Assembly (NCBI RefSeq): GCF_001417965.1
Contig: NW_018384385.1
Location: forward strand, 151,482-215,481
DNA length: 64,000 nt
Direction of reading: 5' to 3'
Source: Exaiptasia diaphana
Lineage: Eukaryota > Cnidaria > Anthozoa > Actiniaria > Aiptasiidae
Shown here: positions 47,101-60,357 of the stretch, in pieces
Position numbering within the stretch: the first letter of the stretch is position 1
Layout: each line of letters begins with the position of its first letter
Notes under the pieces: model-generated
Told to the model about the DNA's origin: nothing
The model's database searches: none
Seen by the model: only the letters and a program-made list of their open reading frames with translations
Program-made: the position numbers and the translations under genes

Positions 47101-50100
47101 TTTGTAATTTTGTTTGATAGGGACTTCTTGAATATTACTTTGCGAACGACGCGGTTTGATTAAAGATTTGAAAAGACCCACAATGCATTTTGGTCTCATC
47201 TTTTTTTTCGCATTTTTCTATGTCAGGTCGTAGAAGCTGCAGTAAGGCTGGTTTTCAGTAGCCACGCAAGCGCAAGCGGCTTTATTTCGTAGAAAAATCT
47301 GTAAGATATCAAAGCATTTCCTTTTTCTTGCGCATTCTCAGACCTTTCGCCAGAGTGAAAACGAAATGCAACGCAAGTGTAACTATAAAACGGTTTTGAC
47401 GTACCTTTCGACAGGGCTTGGAGCTGATTTCAAACGCCGATTTAAAAACTTTTCTTTGTTGACTTGTCAAAATTGTCCTCGGTCTTTTTGGTCCTTTTTT
47501 ATCGTCGTCATCCTCGTGCATTGATGAATCGTCCGAGTCTGTGTTTTCATGTTTAATTCCTTCTTTACTTTCTTTATCCGGTGTGATACTATTATTACTA
47601 ACATCTGAAGATAATAATAGAAAATTATATATTAATACTAGCAATACATGTTATATCGTACATATTTAATATTAATGTCTGGCTGAAGACGTACTGACTT
47701 GTGCGTTCATCGCGTTAGTGTGCGCTGAACTCATTGCTTTGATGTATAAATTGTTTTGCATATAGCTATTTCAAAAAAGGTTGTCGGATAAAATGGCGAA
47801 TGTCAACGGTCGAACTGCGATTGCACGACCGAAAGTAGTCATGGGTTTTGGTAGTTGAAAGGCAATAACAACTGATTTATACTGTAAGATAGTCTGTGGT
47901 AAACATTAGCTCCATTTAGTCTCCATTTCTATATAAAGTGAATCCAATAAGTGAAATTTTGTTTATCAAAACAGTGTAACCGAAGTCCCTTTCGGTCGTG
48001 CAATCTCCCTTCGACAATCGCCGTTCGCCGTTCTCCCCGACAACGTTTTTTGAAATAGCTGTATATCGAGTAGATTGGGTCATTTCTCCGATGTGATATT
48101 TTATTGATATTACTATTAATAAAAGTCGATCGTTATCGAACACTTGATCATTAGACTTTAGTCAACGTGGACTGGTAAATCTTTCATATATCGTTATCAG
48201 AGTGGCGTTTCCTCATGGTAGATATTGATCTTAATATAAACCCTTCTAAACTTTAAATAATTGACACAAGAAAGTGGAAAAGATATAAACCACTGTTACT
48301 AATTTAATTCCATTACTCACATAGAAATTGTGTTTATACTAAAATAACTCAATGTTCCCCCCAAAAAAATAACTAACTTGATATCAAAGTAGCAAAAATG
48401 ACAACAAAAGTAAAGCTTAAACACTTGTTTTCGTTATCGAACACTTTTCCATCGATTATCAGCACAGTACATCTCATCATTTCCCGATGTCTATATGATA
48501 TTTTTGAGTTATGTTTTGTACTTTATCAAAATATATCGAGCTTTGTTTATATTGTCCTCATTACTAAAACAGCAACACAGATGTACATGTATTGTATAAA
48601 ATGCGTTGTTTTGTAGTTGTATATCAAGAATGACATGTAAGGGAACACATCGATTATAGAAAAGCGCGAGATTTCTTTTAGAAACAAAATAAAATGAGAC
48701 AAGCAGAAATGAATTGTTTTTTTTTTTACAATATTCATCCATGATTACAAAGATTTCGGCGATTCTCCCATCCATTATGAACAATATTATCAACACATTT
48801 CGGCGTTAAAGGAACATGACGCCGGTATTATTGCTAACAAATCAAAACTGTTTCTGGACATCAACAAGAATCTTTCATGTTGGTAGTTCTATAAAATGTT
48901 GATATGGTTGAACATTAAAAGAACAGCATGTTAATGTGTCATGGCGGCGTTTTATATTTTTGAATTGTTTTTCACTCGCTTGGGGACGTAGTGCTTTAGA
49001 AATAGAATTACAATAACCTCACGAAAATGCATCATCTTTTTACTGCAACAAATAAATTACAATTTTTTCATTTTTAAGTGATTTCATGGGTTTATTTATG
49101 CCATAATATATCCCTTTTTCCCTTCTCTTTAGTGTAAAAGTCAACTGACATCAATTAGTGGATAAATTGAATACAATGAAGAAAGGATGAATACATTAAT
49201 GGGAGAAGAAATGAATAGATGGTCAAATAAATGGATAGATGAAAAGTGGATGAAAGTAAGTAACCCTGTACATCTTTAATGGAAATCCTGTAAATACTTA
49301 CTTTCTTGTTGTCTGATTGTTTTACTGCTCTCATTATTTTCGTTATTTACTCGATTTCTACGATTTGATGGTTTCGGTAACTTTGCAAAGTCCAACTTGC
49401 AGTACAATTGATTATCTTTGAGAGCGAATTCCTGTCCCTTTTCCAAGACATGTCCACACATTGCGCACACAAAACATTGTAAATGGTAAACATTGCCCAA
49501 GGCACGCATGACCAGCTCATTTGCTGGTATTGTTTTTTTACAGCCACTACACTTGGTACCAAATACCCTGGAATAACAAACGGAAATGGTAAGTGACATG
49601 ATTTTATAACCACGAATCGTAGAAAAGTACACTAAAGTTTATGGGAACCACTCTTACGCTATCTAGTAGCGTAGAAACGTCAAACGTCGAATCTTACTTG
49701 AGTGGAAGTCGGTGCAAATGTTCTCATAGTTATCGAGAAATGGACTTATATACATATGAGATTTGACGTTTGACAAGTCTAAGTGCGGCTTTGTTCGCAA
49801 TGCGTGTTCGTACCGTTCCATAAATTATAGAAAACGGTGCAAATACGACACAAAAACGTTAATGGATGGTTTTATGATTTTATTATAAAATCAAATCCCG
49901 GTTATCGTTGTTTAGGCAAGAAAACGCAATTTAACCCGTGCAGGTACAAATAAATGTCTAACACATGTTTGAACTTAAATGTCGCAAAAATATATGGCAC
50001 TTAAATGTCGCAAAAATATATGGCACTTATGATCACCCTTATTATATAACTTTACTTTCTAAATGAGAACGCTATAATCACATCGGCAAGAGCAATAATG

Positions 50101-53100
50101 CATTGGGAGAATTTTCTCCGCTTCCCCTCTCGCAGAATCAACACGGCGGACGTCAAATTTGTCAGGGCTTTCTCGCGTCAAAAGCAAGAAAACCCGGCTT
50201 GTGTCAACAAAGGAAACAAAAGGCTAAAAAACGAAAATCATTTTTGTATCACACGAACTTTTAAATGACATCAGAAACTTGATTGATAAGAAATAAAGGG
50301 AAAGGAGAAGCACAGAGCGGGAAAGTAGCGCGATATTTTCAGTTGGATAAAAATATACAGAAAAAGAGAATAGGTGCGTCAGTTGTAAGGACGTAACCAT
50401 ACCGCGAATCACAGAAAGTAGTAATCTTTAGTAAAAATTTTATAAAAAATTAACTTTAAACAATCAAACTATGCGCTTTGTTATTCTCTTGAGAATTTAA
50501 AGAATTAAATGAGCATCAAACGACACATATCAAAAATATTAGAAAATCTGAACGCTCTGCCAGTTCTCGTACCTTAATAAAACGTTTTTTGTTATTGGAA
50601 TAACTTCTACATCTTGTCATAATAATGAAAACTCATTTTGCGTTAACAATTATTGAAAGGCGTTTTGAAATCTTGCGCACATCTTGTCAAAAATTAATAA
50701 AAAATGATTCTGCGCTTTTGTGAAATGTAATGGGAGATTTGCATTATAAGAAATAACCGCGATTCCTTTTTGGGACGAGGAAACAACGACAAAAATATCG
50801 ACTTATTTTTATCAAGAAAGGGAATTATGACTTTGTGCATCTGTCTTTGGATAAACATTAATTTGAACAGCCATTATTTTTAGTGTTGTAAGTTTAATTT
50901 ACTTGCATCCATTTAAGTTGTTTGAAATATTCATGAGGTTATGACACCCCCTAATTCATATTATCGGGTCCAGTGAATGTAATATTTCTACTGAGCTAAT
51001 TTATCCCATCATTCTGTACAGCTTGTTTACAGTGTTCTAAATTGTAATGATGTCCACGCGTGAGCCATATATAAGATATTGTCCAGAAAGAATTTTGTTC
51101 ATTTCTACTTTCAATCAAATCAGAGGCGGTATAGAAAAAAAGAAGAAGCCATTTCAATGTTCATTGAAGAGACCAATTCAATGTCTATAAAGAAAGTCAT
51201 TTCAATGTCTATGTAAAAAACCAATTCAATGCAAAAGAAGCCATTTCAATGTCATTAAAGAAAGCCACTTCAATGTCATATTAAAAAAGCCTTTTTGATG
51301 TCTACGAAGGAAGCCATTCTCATTTTTATCCAAATAATACAATTTCAAATTCTGTAAAGAAACTAAGAAGAAAGTCATTTTGATGTCTATCTATTCGTAT
51401 ATAGAGAAAGACATTTGAAAGTAACTCACAAACCTATATGGTTTTAATGCTACTGTAAATCAGCTGCCTAAACATGGTCGTGTTCTGGGAGTTTGTTCAC
51501 CTGTTTATCACTAACGAGATTTACACTCTTTCTAGCAGTGTTGTGTTTTAGTAGGCGTGATAGACAGGCAAACTGTCACCAATCTATGTACGTATCGAGG
51601 TTGCTTTTGCAGCTCTTCCGTTGGTGGTTTATCTAATGTTAGTTTTTCAACGATCAGAATACCATCTATTGACTTCCTGGATGTAGAAATACAAACATTT
51701 TTACTTCAGTTTATGGTCTGTTTTTGAAATCTACGCACTAATCTTTACTTATTTATCTCTGTTTTGCTTGTTCCAGAGGGAAAATGGTATAGGTCACTTA
51801 TACCCAAAGATTGCTTTGTTAATTGAATCAGTTTAGACTGCGATATTGAAACAATCATGTGACATTGATTTCCGGTTAATTTCAAGTGCTTTTCGATTCC
51901 TCTCCTTCCTCTTTCCATGGATAGTTAACTTAAGGCTATCCATAGTATAAAACCTTTGTCTTTAATTCCTTCGTTTTCTTCACATTTCTACCAGTGTGAA
52001 TTTAGCCGTTAAAATATTCATCCAGCAAAAAAAAAAAAAAAAACATCTTAATGCAAGACTTTTGTCAATACCAAACAGGTTTTTCAATGTAAAAAAAGGT
52101 AGAAATATCGCTTGATGTACATCAATAATTGTTATTAATCATTATTATTTGTTCAACACAAGGGTGTCGATGTGTAGTACGCGTTGTGTTCACATGACAA
52201 TCATCAATATCACACTAGTACTCGTTAACCGACTTGCTTAAAAACGCCATGTTTAGTTCAATTGCAGCAATGGGTTTTCTAAGAGTTTCAAAGAGTGTAT
52301 CCAAGCTTGGTTGAGATCCATCAAGAATGTTTGACATCCACGTGTATATAATTCGATTCATGTGGACACGTTAATTGATAATTACACAAATTATTCCATT
52401 AAATCGTTTTGTAAAAGTAATTGGTTTTTGAAATTTTCAATGGCAATTCTTACCACAAGATAAAAATTAGCTAATGTTATGACTAGAAACACTTTGATGT
52501 TCCTATCGATCGGTTTGCACTTGTTGAGAATACTCACTAACAACAATTTTTCTACGAATATCCCTTAGTGACAATACTGATTATTAACATAAAGCAATAT
52601 ATGCATTAGATTTTAGATTTAGCTTTTTCACGAATGAATTATGTAAAGCAGATGATTGATAAAACGTAGAAAAGATTGATTAAGAGAATTGTATTGTTTA
52701 AAGGAAAACCAAGCGCCCATTAGCTGATTCGTCTTTCCCCAATGACATACCAACAACGATTGTCTTTATTAAAAATGGAAAGATTTTTTGTGGAAGACAA
52801 CATTTTGAAAAAGAGAAATAGAACAACAATGAGTATTACTAAACTCGAGTTTTTTTTACAAATCAATCTTGGCTTAGGCTTTCCTGTCTTCCTACTGTAT
52901 ATCCTTCATCAAAAATCGAAAAATTCAAACCGTTTTTATTGTTTTTACATGCAAAGATAATTGTTTTTCTGGAAATGAGATCATTGCTGGGGTTTCTGTA
53001 TTGAGGCGAAATCGCTGTGTAATTGCATACAAGTTTTTTTTCTAAGGTTTCAGCTGATAATGTAGCTGTACCAAACGAGCTTGAGACGTAAAAACTAGAT

Positions 53101-56100
53101 CAAAAGGTGAAAACTCAACTGAACGAAATTGAATCCAACTTTAGTATTATTATTGAATAAATTTAGTTTGGAAGCTATTGCACAATATAAGCCTGCATTG
53201 AGCTAGTTGTAGAACCATTAAAATAGATATAAAAAGAATTCCAATATTTGGAAAATGTGATATATAAAATACATTCATTGATGCTCTTCAATTTTATACG
53301 CCTTCAATAGAATTGAAATTACAGTCAAGCGTGGCTGTTTGAATAACGTTTTCCCTGAGAATACATTTATAAGATTATTTAGTTATCAGTTTTGGAGAAT
53401 GACAGTTCGAACCAGCCATCTTGAGAATAAAATAGAAATCGTACACCATCTTTATGTTTAATTAGTTCGATAGCCATACACAGAAATGGAATAATCATTT
53501 GTAAAACCATTATTGAAGCTTGACACCCGAAAGAGAAACCCTGTCACAGCCAAATGACTAGCAGAACAAGTGTCAGTATAGTACGATGGCATGTGGTTAG
53601 GTCCAGATGGTAAGGACGTGCTGCGACTAAATCATGCCTTTCAAGAACATCAAAACACCATTTTGATCATTTTACATAAGAACGTCATAAATGTATTGAT
53701 TTTTCTTCAGTTTTAGTAAATAAAAGACATTAAATCCATCCACCTTTTTTATCCTGAAAAAATGGTATAATGTTCTTGTTTCATACAAATTGTTGATCTA
53801 GATACTAGCTCAGATCCCAAAGGTTTAGTTTTACAATAAAAAGTCATAGAAAAAACAGTATTTTATTCTATTTGATAGTATCATATATGAACTGAGCAAG
53901 TTATGCAAGGCTTGGTATTGTCACGTTGAACTCATGTTATTTGGGGTTTTCTTTATCATTTTCATCGGAGAAAAATGTTGTGGCTTGGCTTTCTTATGTC
54001 AAATCAGTGTGAGAGTTTTTAAGATGTTTTTCACAAAAGAAAACATGATATGAAGTTGTCTTGTGAGATGGTGTAGACATTGACATTACTGATAGCAACA
54101 AATGTGATCTCTCAGGTCTTATCACCAAGTTTTACTGCATATCTCAACTAGCTGTGAGCCGGGTAGACTTTGTGTCTCCTTGTTAATAGATCCAAGTTGT
54201 TGGCTCTACTCTGATAGACATTGAATTGAACCGCGCGATAATTTCTTCAAACAAACCTCACAAAATCCCCAATACATCGTGCAGATCATGTTAAATCTAT
54301 TGAAGTAGCTATCCAAGAACATAAGAATACAATTAATCGGGAACCATTCAGATAAGCTTTTCAAGTACAAATTAGGACTTCGAACAAAAGATTTAAATAG
54401 TTTAATTTTTTGGGGGGTAAAATTTGCAGTGCCGGTTTTAATATTTCGTGTTCACCATCACTTGGTTAGGAATCAAGGGTATTGTTCATGGTATTTCAAA
54501 GCAAAAAATCGTCTCGGTATTGCTAATGATTCAAGTCAGTTCTTCTCTTTATTATCTTGATTTTCTTGTCTTGTAAGAAGGTAAGATGCAGTTTGATAGT
54601 CAATGAGGGTGGGCTACGTTAACTGTGCCACCCCGCTACTCTTTCTGCTCCTTGACTAAAATTACCTATCGATAGAGAACACCGTTTATCGGTAAAGAAC
54701 TGGAGCTTGTTATCACAATAACAGGATATATGGCGACTCTAGTCCTGACCTTACTGGCTATCACAGATCATTGCAGCCAGATAAAAACCTGATTTACACT
54801 CAACCTTTAATTATCAACGGTAAAAATACCAGTCTCTGTTTAATATCAACCATTCTTGTCTTCACCTACTGTACAGTTGTTAATACACTGATTCACACCT
54901 CTGACTTTTAACTGTTTTACACCTCTAACTACACATATCTCTACTCCTCAGTGCGCGGCTATTAAAGCACTGTTCTATACCTCTATTGATGAGGTAACTC
55001 GGCGTGTACAGGACTTCTGGTTTACGCGCGCTCTACGCTAATTACCTTAGAATTCCCGGCAATAGAGAAACCTAATAACGACTTCTAGCTATCGGGTTAT
55101 ATCATATTCTACCTTAAATTGTTCTCAATTAAAGACCTCCGTTCTAATTCTATTGCTATTAAAAAACTGTTAAACACTGAGCTTGTATCGACTATCAAGG
55201 CATAAGAGATAAGTGAGAGACAATGAAACATTGTCCATATGTAGATCCTTTAGTTATGGCCTGATGCCTTTGTGTTTGCTCTAGGATTCAGAAACCACTA
55301 TAGCTGTCAAACACAGTTACCATACTACTTCGGTAACCTGCTTGGACGCTCTTGTTGTAGCAGTTTAAAGTATTTTTTTGCTTGAGAGTAATTTAAGATG
55401 GTTTTTGTACTATCTGGCCAGGTCAACAATAGGCTAATTGTTAAATTAAATGGTGCATTTTAGCTTCGATAATGTTACCCTTGCACCGTCCAAGTGCATT
55501 GATACATAGTAGACCACTAGAACAGCTTCCTGTATGTCATGCTTGATGTATCGTCTGTCTAAGTTTCTATCTATAACTGCTGTCGTTTTATCTGTTTTTA
55601 TCCCAGTTTAATACAGTAATATTTGATATGTTGTAGGCGGTTTAACTTAAAGCTAGTAGTGCACGGATATGATACCTAGAATGGCTGTGTTAGTTATGAT
55701 ATGCAAACCATGTTGTCAACTAACTTAGCCACTAAAACTTATTTAATTGCATTTCTATTCGTTTATAAACAATTCCCGCGTCGTTTCCGGCTGTAGGTTC
55801 AACAATTCTTATAAATAGCTATTAGAAAAGCCCTGGGTCCACAGCCAAGTAGGTTCGGTCTGATAAGGTGTTTAGGCGGCTATAATAAACGCCAAGTACT
55901 TGGTTTTGTTTATAGATATGCATATGTTTACCCAGACGTGATGAAGTGAACGATTTGGTATTGTTAAGGACTAGTGTGATATGAAACGGTAACAAGGGAA
56001 CCACTATCGGCCATAAAAAAAAACTCAAAACAGAACCCTTTCAAACCACAGCATGATTGACTGTATTTCTTTTTAGAACATCAAAACGTTTAGATTCGCA

Positions 56101-59100
56101 AATTATCACCTCTTTATCCTTATTTTCTTAAAACTACTTATAAAAGATAAGCTACCAAAACACAATCAAGGTATTTGTTCCTTCACTTTGAACCCGCACG
56201 ACCAAAATGGCTGCCATATTATTTTGTACAACAAATGTACAAAGTTTAGTTTTAAGAAACCAAGATTTTGAAAACTCCTAACCGACTTATGACAAATATG
56301 ATAAACTATAAAAAACTCAATCGAGGACTATTTCTACTTCATCCAGACACTTAATAACTAGTTTTGTCGCAGAAATAAGTTATATTTTTGTATGATTTAT
56401 GCGCAGTATTTGTTACAAAAAAATCTACAATTTTTTTTTTCATAAGCAGGTGTCCATTACCGTCCTTCCCCATCAAAAAGACCCCACACAGACCGGCAGA
56501 CTCGATATCGGTACGAGTTTCCTGATTTCTCGAGTACAAAGCAGAGCAGTGTAGATAGAGTGATCAATGTTTCAGTGTAAGTGTGTTATAACCCAATAAC
56601 ATCAACAACAAAGTCAAGAATAACGACTCAAGGAAAAGTCCATTTAGGAAGACTTACAATGTGATTTCAGTGTGTGTACATAGTTTATACTAAAAGGAGT
56701 ATAAAACTATACTTTCAGAGGTTACACTGGGAAGGTTTTTATAATGAAACATTTTAAGATGAAAAGCTTTTTCTTTCTTGTCGTTAGAAATGTGAAGAGG
56801 TGTAACAAAATGTACCAGTAAATATTACTCACAAAGTGTGTAGATAATGGAAAATATGATCGTTTAAATCGACGTGATGTAAAATAGTCGAATTGGCATT
56901 TTTGTATTTTATTTTAACAATGTAATTCAATGGTCTATCTCTTGTGGTTTTGCTATTGTTCGTCTTAAAACTTGTTAAATTCGAATTCATAACACACGAG
57001 TACAGGCCTCCCTGTAGGAGGTGCAACAATAAACTAGATTACAACAACCCTGCAACCATATACCACTAGACCATGGATAAAAAAAAGTTTAAAATTAAGA
57101 TTCAATAGACGTGAAGAGATCAAAAGAATCGAGGGTTGTTTAGAGACTGTCGGTAAAATAAGAAACATACCTAAGTGAGGCATTGCTAGTATGCTCATGA
57201 AGTAATCTTGGCCGCTAAGAAAGGTACCATATTCACAAATCGAAAAGAAATTTGACGATTTTCAGTCGATCATTCGATGTATCAGTAAATCAGTTGTCAT
57301 TCTAGAGTATAAACGACGGTATTCTTTTTTGATGAATCCCCTTGGGATTTCGGCATGTTTCTAAAGCTCGTTCTATTGTTCACATCAAGACATCAAAAGT
57401 ATCGACAATTCGTACTGGATTTGAACATAAACCTATCTTCATGTTAACGGCCATGAGAACTCGGAAATGATACGAGAGTGGATTGTATTGGGTTAAGATT
57501 CTACTAAGACACAAAGCTATAAGGCTACTTCCCTATTTTCATGGCTCAGATTTCGTCTCGTCCGTTATTTCAGTCGAGGAATATAGTCGGCGTTGAGCGG
57601 GAAAACCTTTCTACAATGCGGCGCTTATAAATTGATCGATAGCATTGATTTAAAAACTGCCGTCCTAAAGGCTTAATGATTTGTATATATTGCTAGTAGT
57701 TGTCGATCATCGAGTCCTTGGACGAACAAGAAATGTGTTCATATTAGAACGACACACCCATCACATCCTTTCATTCAAGTTTTTCATAAAATCATACTCT
57801 ATCTTTCAAGATATTTGACCATTCCGCCAGATGGAAGGCGATTTATAAGTATGTGTCTAATAGCGTTCTAGAACGAAGGATCTCTAGTGCAAATATGTAT
57901 TTGTGTGGCATTTGAGTCAAGGTTTACTCAAGAAGATCTTTGCAGCTGTAGATGATCTCTCTCAATCATAAAAACATAATTGAAACGTTAGAGAATCACT
58001 TGAAAAGTCTAAAACATGATAAAGCAATCGTGAATGTACCAAAATCAAGAATAAAACAGTGTCACAGTGAGCTGAACTTATATATATTGCTAACTAAGGA
58101 TGCTTTGATTAAAACAGCTTTTCCCATAAATCGATACAGCAAAGGTTGTCCTTCAAGTAACTGGACAGATATCTAATCATAGCAAAATAGAGATGGATTC
58201 TTTATATATAGAAAGATTGTACATGTCATCATCTCGTTCTATTTCGTGTTCTCATCAATTATTATATGTTCTTTTCGTTTGCACATTTCCGGCCAGTTCA
58301 ACACTCTCTCCATCACAAAAACTTGTAGACAGATTACTTGTCTCGGTGATTATTTCATGCTAGAATTTCCTATCAGAAACTAGGATTGCGATAACCCTGC
58401 TTATTTTACCATGAGTTGAAACTAAAGGAATATGTCATTATGAGCAGAGTGAACTAATGATGTCTTTGCTGTCCAATCTTTGGATATCTTTGTGGCCTGA
58501 TCAGATACTTTGGTAGATTTTCTAAATGGCTATTTCCTTTCCAATAAATATCTTCCAAATGTTGTGTTAATGTGAAACTTGTGAGTTGCTGTCATCGTAT
58601 TTTGTGGTTATATTGTTAGCTATGGACATATATTTACTGGTGGTATTACTAGGGTAACAACATTTATCAAGTAAGAATCCAATATTGATGGTACTGTGAG
58701 CTGTAGTAAGTGTTAGACAAGATGAATTGACGTACAAGACACTAGAATCACTTAAGACCTTACAGCAAGCGATGGACCATTATGATTGACAAATGTTATA
58801 GATACCTTTGACGACAAACATTCAATTATCAAAATATACAATGAAAAACTCGTACTTCTGCAGGTCTTTTTGAGATCATCAATGTTACCCTATGATTAGC
58901 TGACTTTTTCGAAAACCATTAATTAGATAGTTGTTGGACTTTTCTTTGCAGTAACAAAACAAGAAAGGTTTCGGTGTCTTAGTGTTCGTAACGCTCTGAT
59001 TACCCTATTCTTTGCTTGTGCCTATCTGTAATTTGGCATCTATTGCGGTCACTCTACTTATATTTATACTGTGTTTTCCGTTAACGACGCAGTCAGAGAG

Positions 59101-60357
59101 GTGACCGGTTTGTCGCTGGTTTACTATCTGCGTCCTGCTGATTTAACACCTCAAACATGAGACTTTCACATCTTGTTCGCACCATCTAAATTGTACTATA
59201 AGCTGATTTCTTTAGCACCGCATCATAGACAAAATTATTAAACTTTTACTGTGTTAACAACCATGAGGAACAAAGACATTGGTGTATAGTGGTAACACAA
59301 GGTTAGAGACCTTATTCGCTTTCACTGGCTTTAAATACCAAATAAAGCATTTATCAAAAAATAATGCCTAGTTGTTTATAGTTTTATGTGATGAAAAACA
59401 TCTTATGTTCGAGTTGAGCCGAAGACTTCGTCCTGCATATTGATAACCCAGTTAAAATGTAAATATATAGCTGTTGTAATTCTTGGTAAAACACACGCGT
59501 TGAAGTTTCCAAACTAGCTTAGTATGTTAGTTATTTATTTCTCAACAAGAGAGCCAAAGTGTCCCTGCTGGAGCTAATACAAAGAACACCGATGCATCGT
59601 AATCGTGTGTGTTTAGTTGGCAATTGATGTAAATATTGTAATTATAGACATCGCTGTGGAAAATATTCATCTGCATTCCAGCTAGGATAGATTTCAAATT
59701 TCTTTTACATAAAGATGATATTTTGGGAATGGATTAATCTAGTATTATTCACAATTGTAACATGTTAATAGCAATCAAATTGAGGAAGGACGCTGGCCCC
59801 GTTTGAACCTTGTTGATTTCTTGAATGAGTGCAAAGCTTGAAATCGACAAGCACTATGATTTAACTTCTTAATCTAAGTACTCGGAAAGAGCTATTAATT
59901 ACGAAAATATTTATTGAGTACAGCCGAGTAAAAACAGTGTGTAATATGAGGAGCTGAGGCAAACATTTGATCTGACCTTAGGCGCGTATTCAAGGATCTA
60001 TTAGACGCATAACGAATACTCTATAGTGAATAGTATAGATATACTTGTACTTACTTCTCGTAGTCACTTCTACAGTACAGCTTACGATCCTTGCTAAAGC
60101 ACGACCTTGACAGTGGCGTACGGCAAATACAACATTGTAAACAGCTTTCATGCCATGCTTCGTCAACTACTTTCATAAGGAACCGGTCTTCTATGGGCTC
60201 ATTGCATCCAGTACAGATATTCATTCTCCCATTACAAGTTGCCTTACTACCTCCTGTAAAAGAAAGAAAAAATCTTGTCAATAACCAAGTCGACATGTAG
60301 TATGCGTGATGATGTAGTCTTACGATAGTATGGCTTGCATTCAATGTTATCGTTCAT
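44183..60357 (-). CDS. Lmx: Lmx-class LIM-homeodomain transcription factor
   Basis: LMX1-type factors bind AT-rich DNA and recruit LDB cofactors through two LIM domains. Exons in coding order: 60357-60324, 60253-60055, 49567-49302, 47604-47405, 45543-45466, 44867-44765 and 44541-44183; 412 residues (human LMX1A/B 382/402). LIM1 has all zinc ligands (C25, C28, H46, C49, C52, C55, C72, D75) and so does LIM2 (C84, C87, H106, C109, C112, C115, C134, D137). An acidic linker ([10 protein letters not shown]) leads to a 60-residue homeodomain at 206-265, starting [15 protein letters not shown] and ending [15 protein letters not shown], with Q50 and N51. The diagnostic [11 protein letters not shown] block marks the Lmx subclass. 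An intron splits the homeodomain after K233. The tail is Met/Pro/Gln-rich. The ATG ([11 protein letters not shown]) follows an in-frame stop. LIM1 and LIM2 are separated by 10.5 kb. Confidence 0.94.
44625..44715. mobile_element. Perfect 29-bp-arm hairpin element with 9-bp target duplication
   Basis: Arms at 44640-44668 and 44672-44700 are perfectly complementary over 29 nt with a 3-nt loop (AAA). Partial pairing extends outward (TACCCT and ATGGTA). The whole 73-bp unit (44634-44706) is flanked by identical CTTTAAAAC repeats (44625-44633 and 44707-44715). It sits in the last Lmx intron, 84 bp from the last exon. Confidence 0.7.
46095..46386. repeat. Diverged tandem duplication in an Lmx intron
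   Basis: Two copies of about 130 bp with a 166-bp period (starts 46095 and 46261). Each opens TAATTGTTTTGTCT and contains TTCATTAGACTCGGGT, then CACGGTCA/CATAGTCACGTG and ATATAGGTAC-like blocks. It lies in the intron that splits the homeodomain. Confidence 0.6.
49568..60054 (-). other. 10.5-kb Lmx intron between LIM1 and LIM2
   Basis: By far the longest intron in the window, with no coding segment, RNA gene or large transposon recognised. It contains a tandem array at 51145-51415 and otherwise single-copy-looking AT-rich DNA. Long introns in developmental regulators of compact genomes often hold enhancers; that role is inference here. Confidence 0.5.
51145..51415. repeat. Degenerate ~25-bp tandem repeat in the Lmx long intron
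   Basis: Eight or so copies of a unit near AGCCATTTCAATGTCTATAA, with variable AAAGAA-type joiners (51147-51320) and two weaker copies to about 51415. Confidence 0.7.

Noticed and set aside
48940-48955. CATGGCGGCG start-like site in the Lmx intron region
   Set aside because: The frame closes quickly, with no splice donor or downstream exon on that strand.
53403-53416. T-loop-like AGTTCGAACCAGC suggesting a tRNA
   Set aside because: No matching D arm, anticodon arm or acceptor stem at the right spacing.
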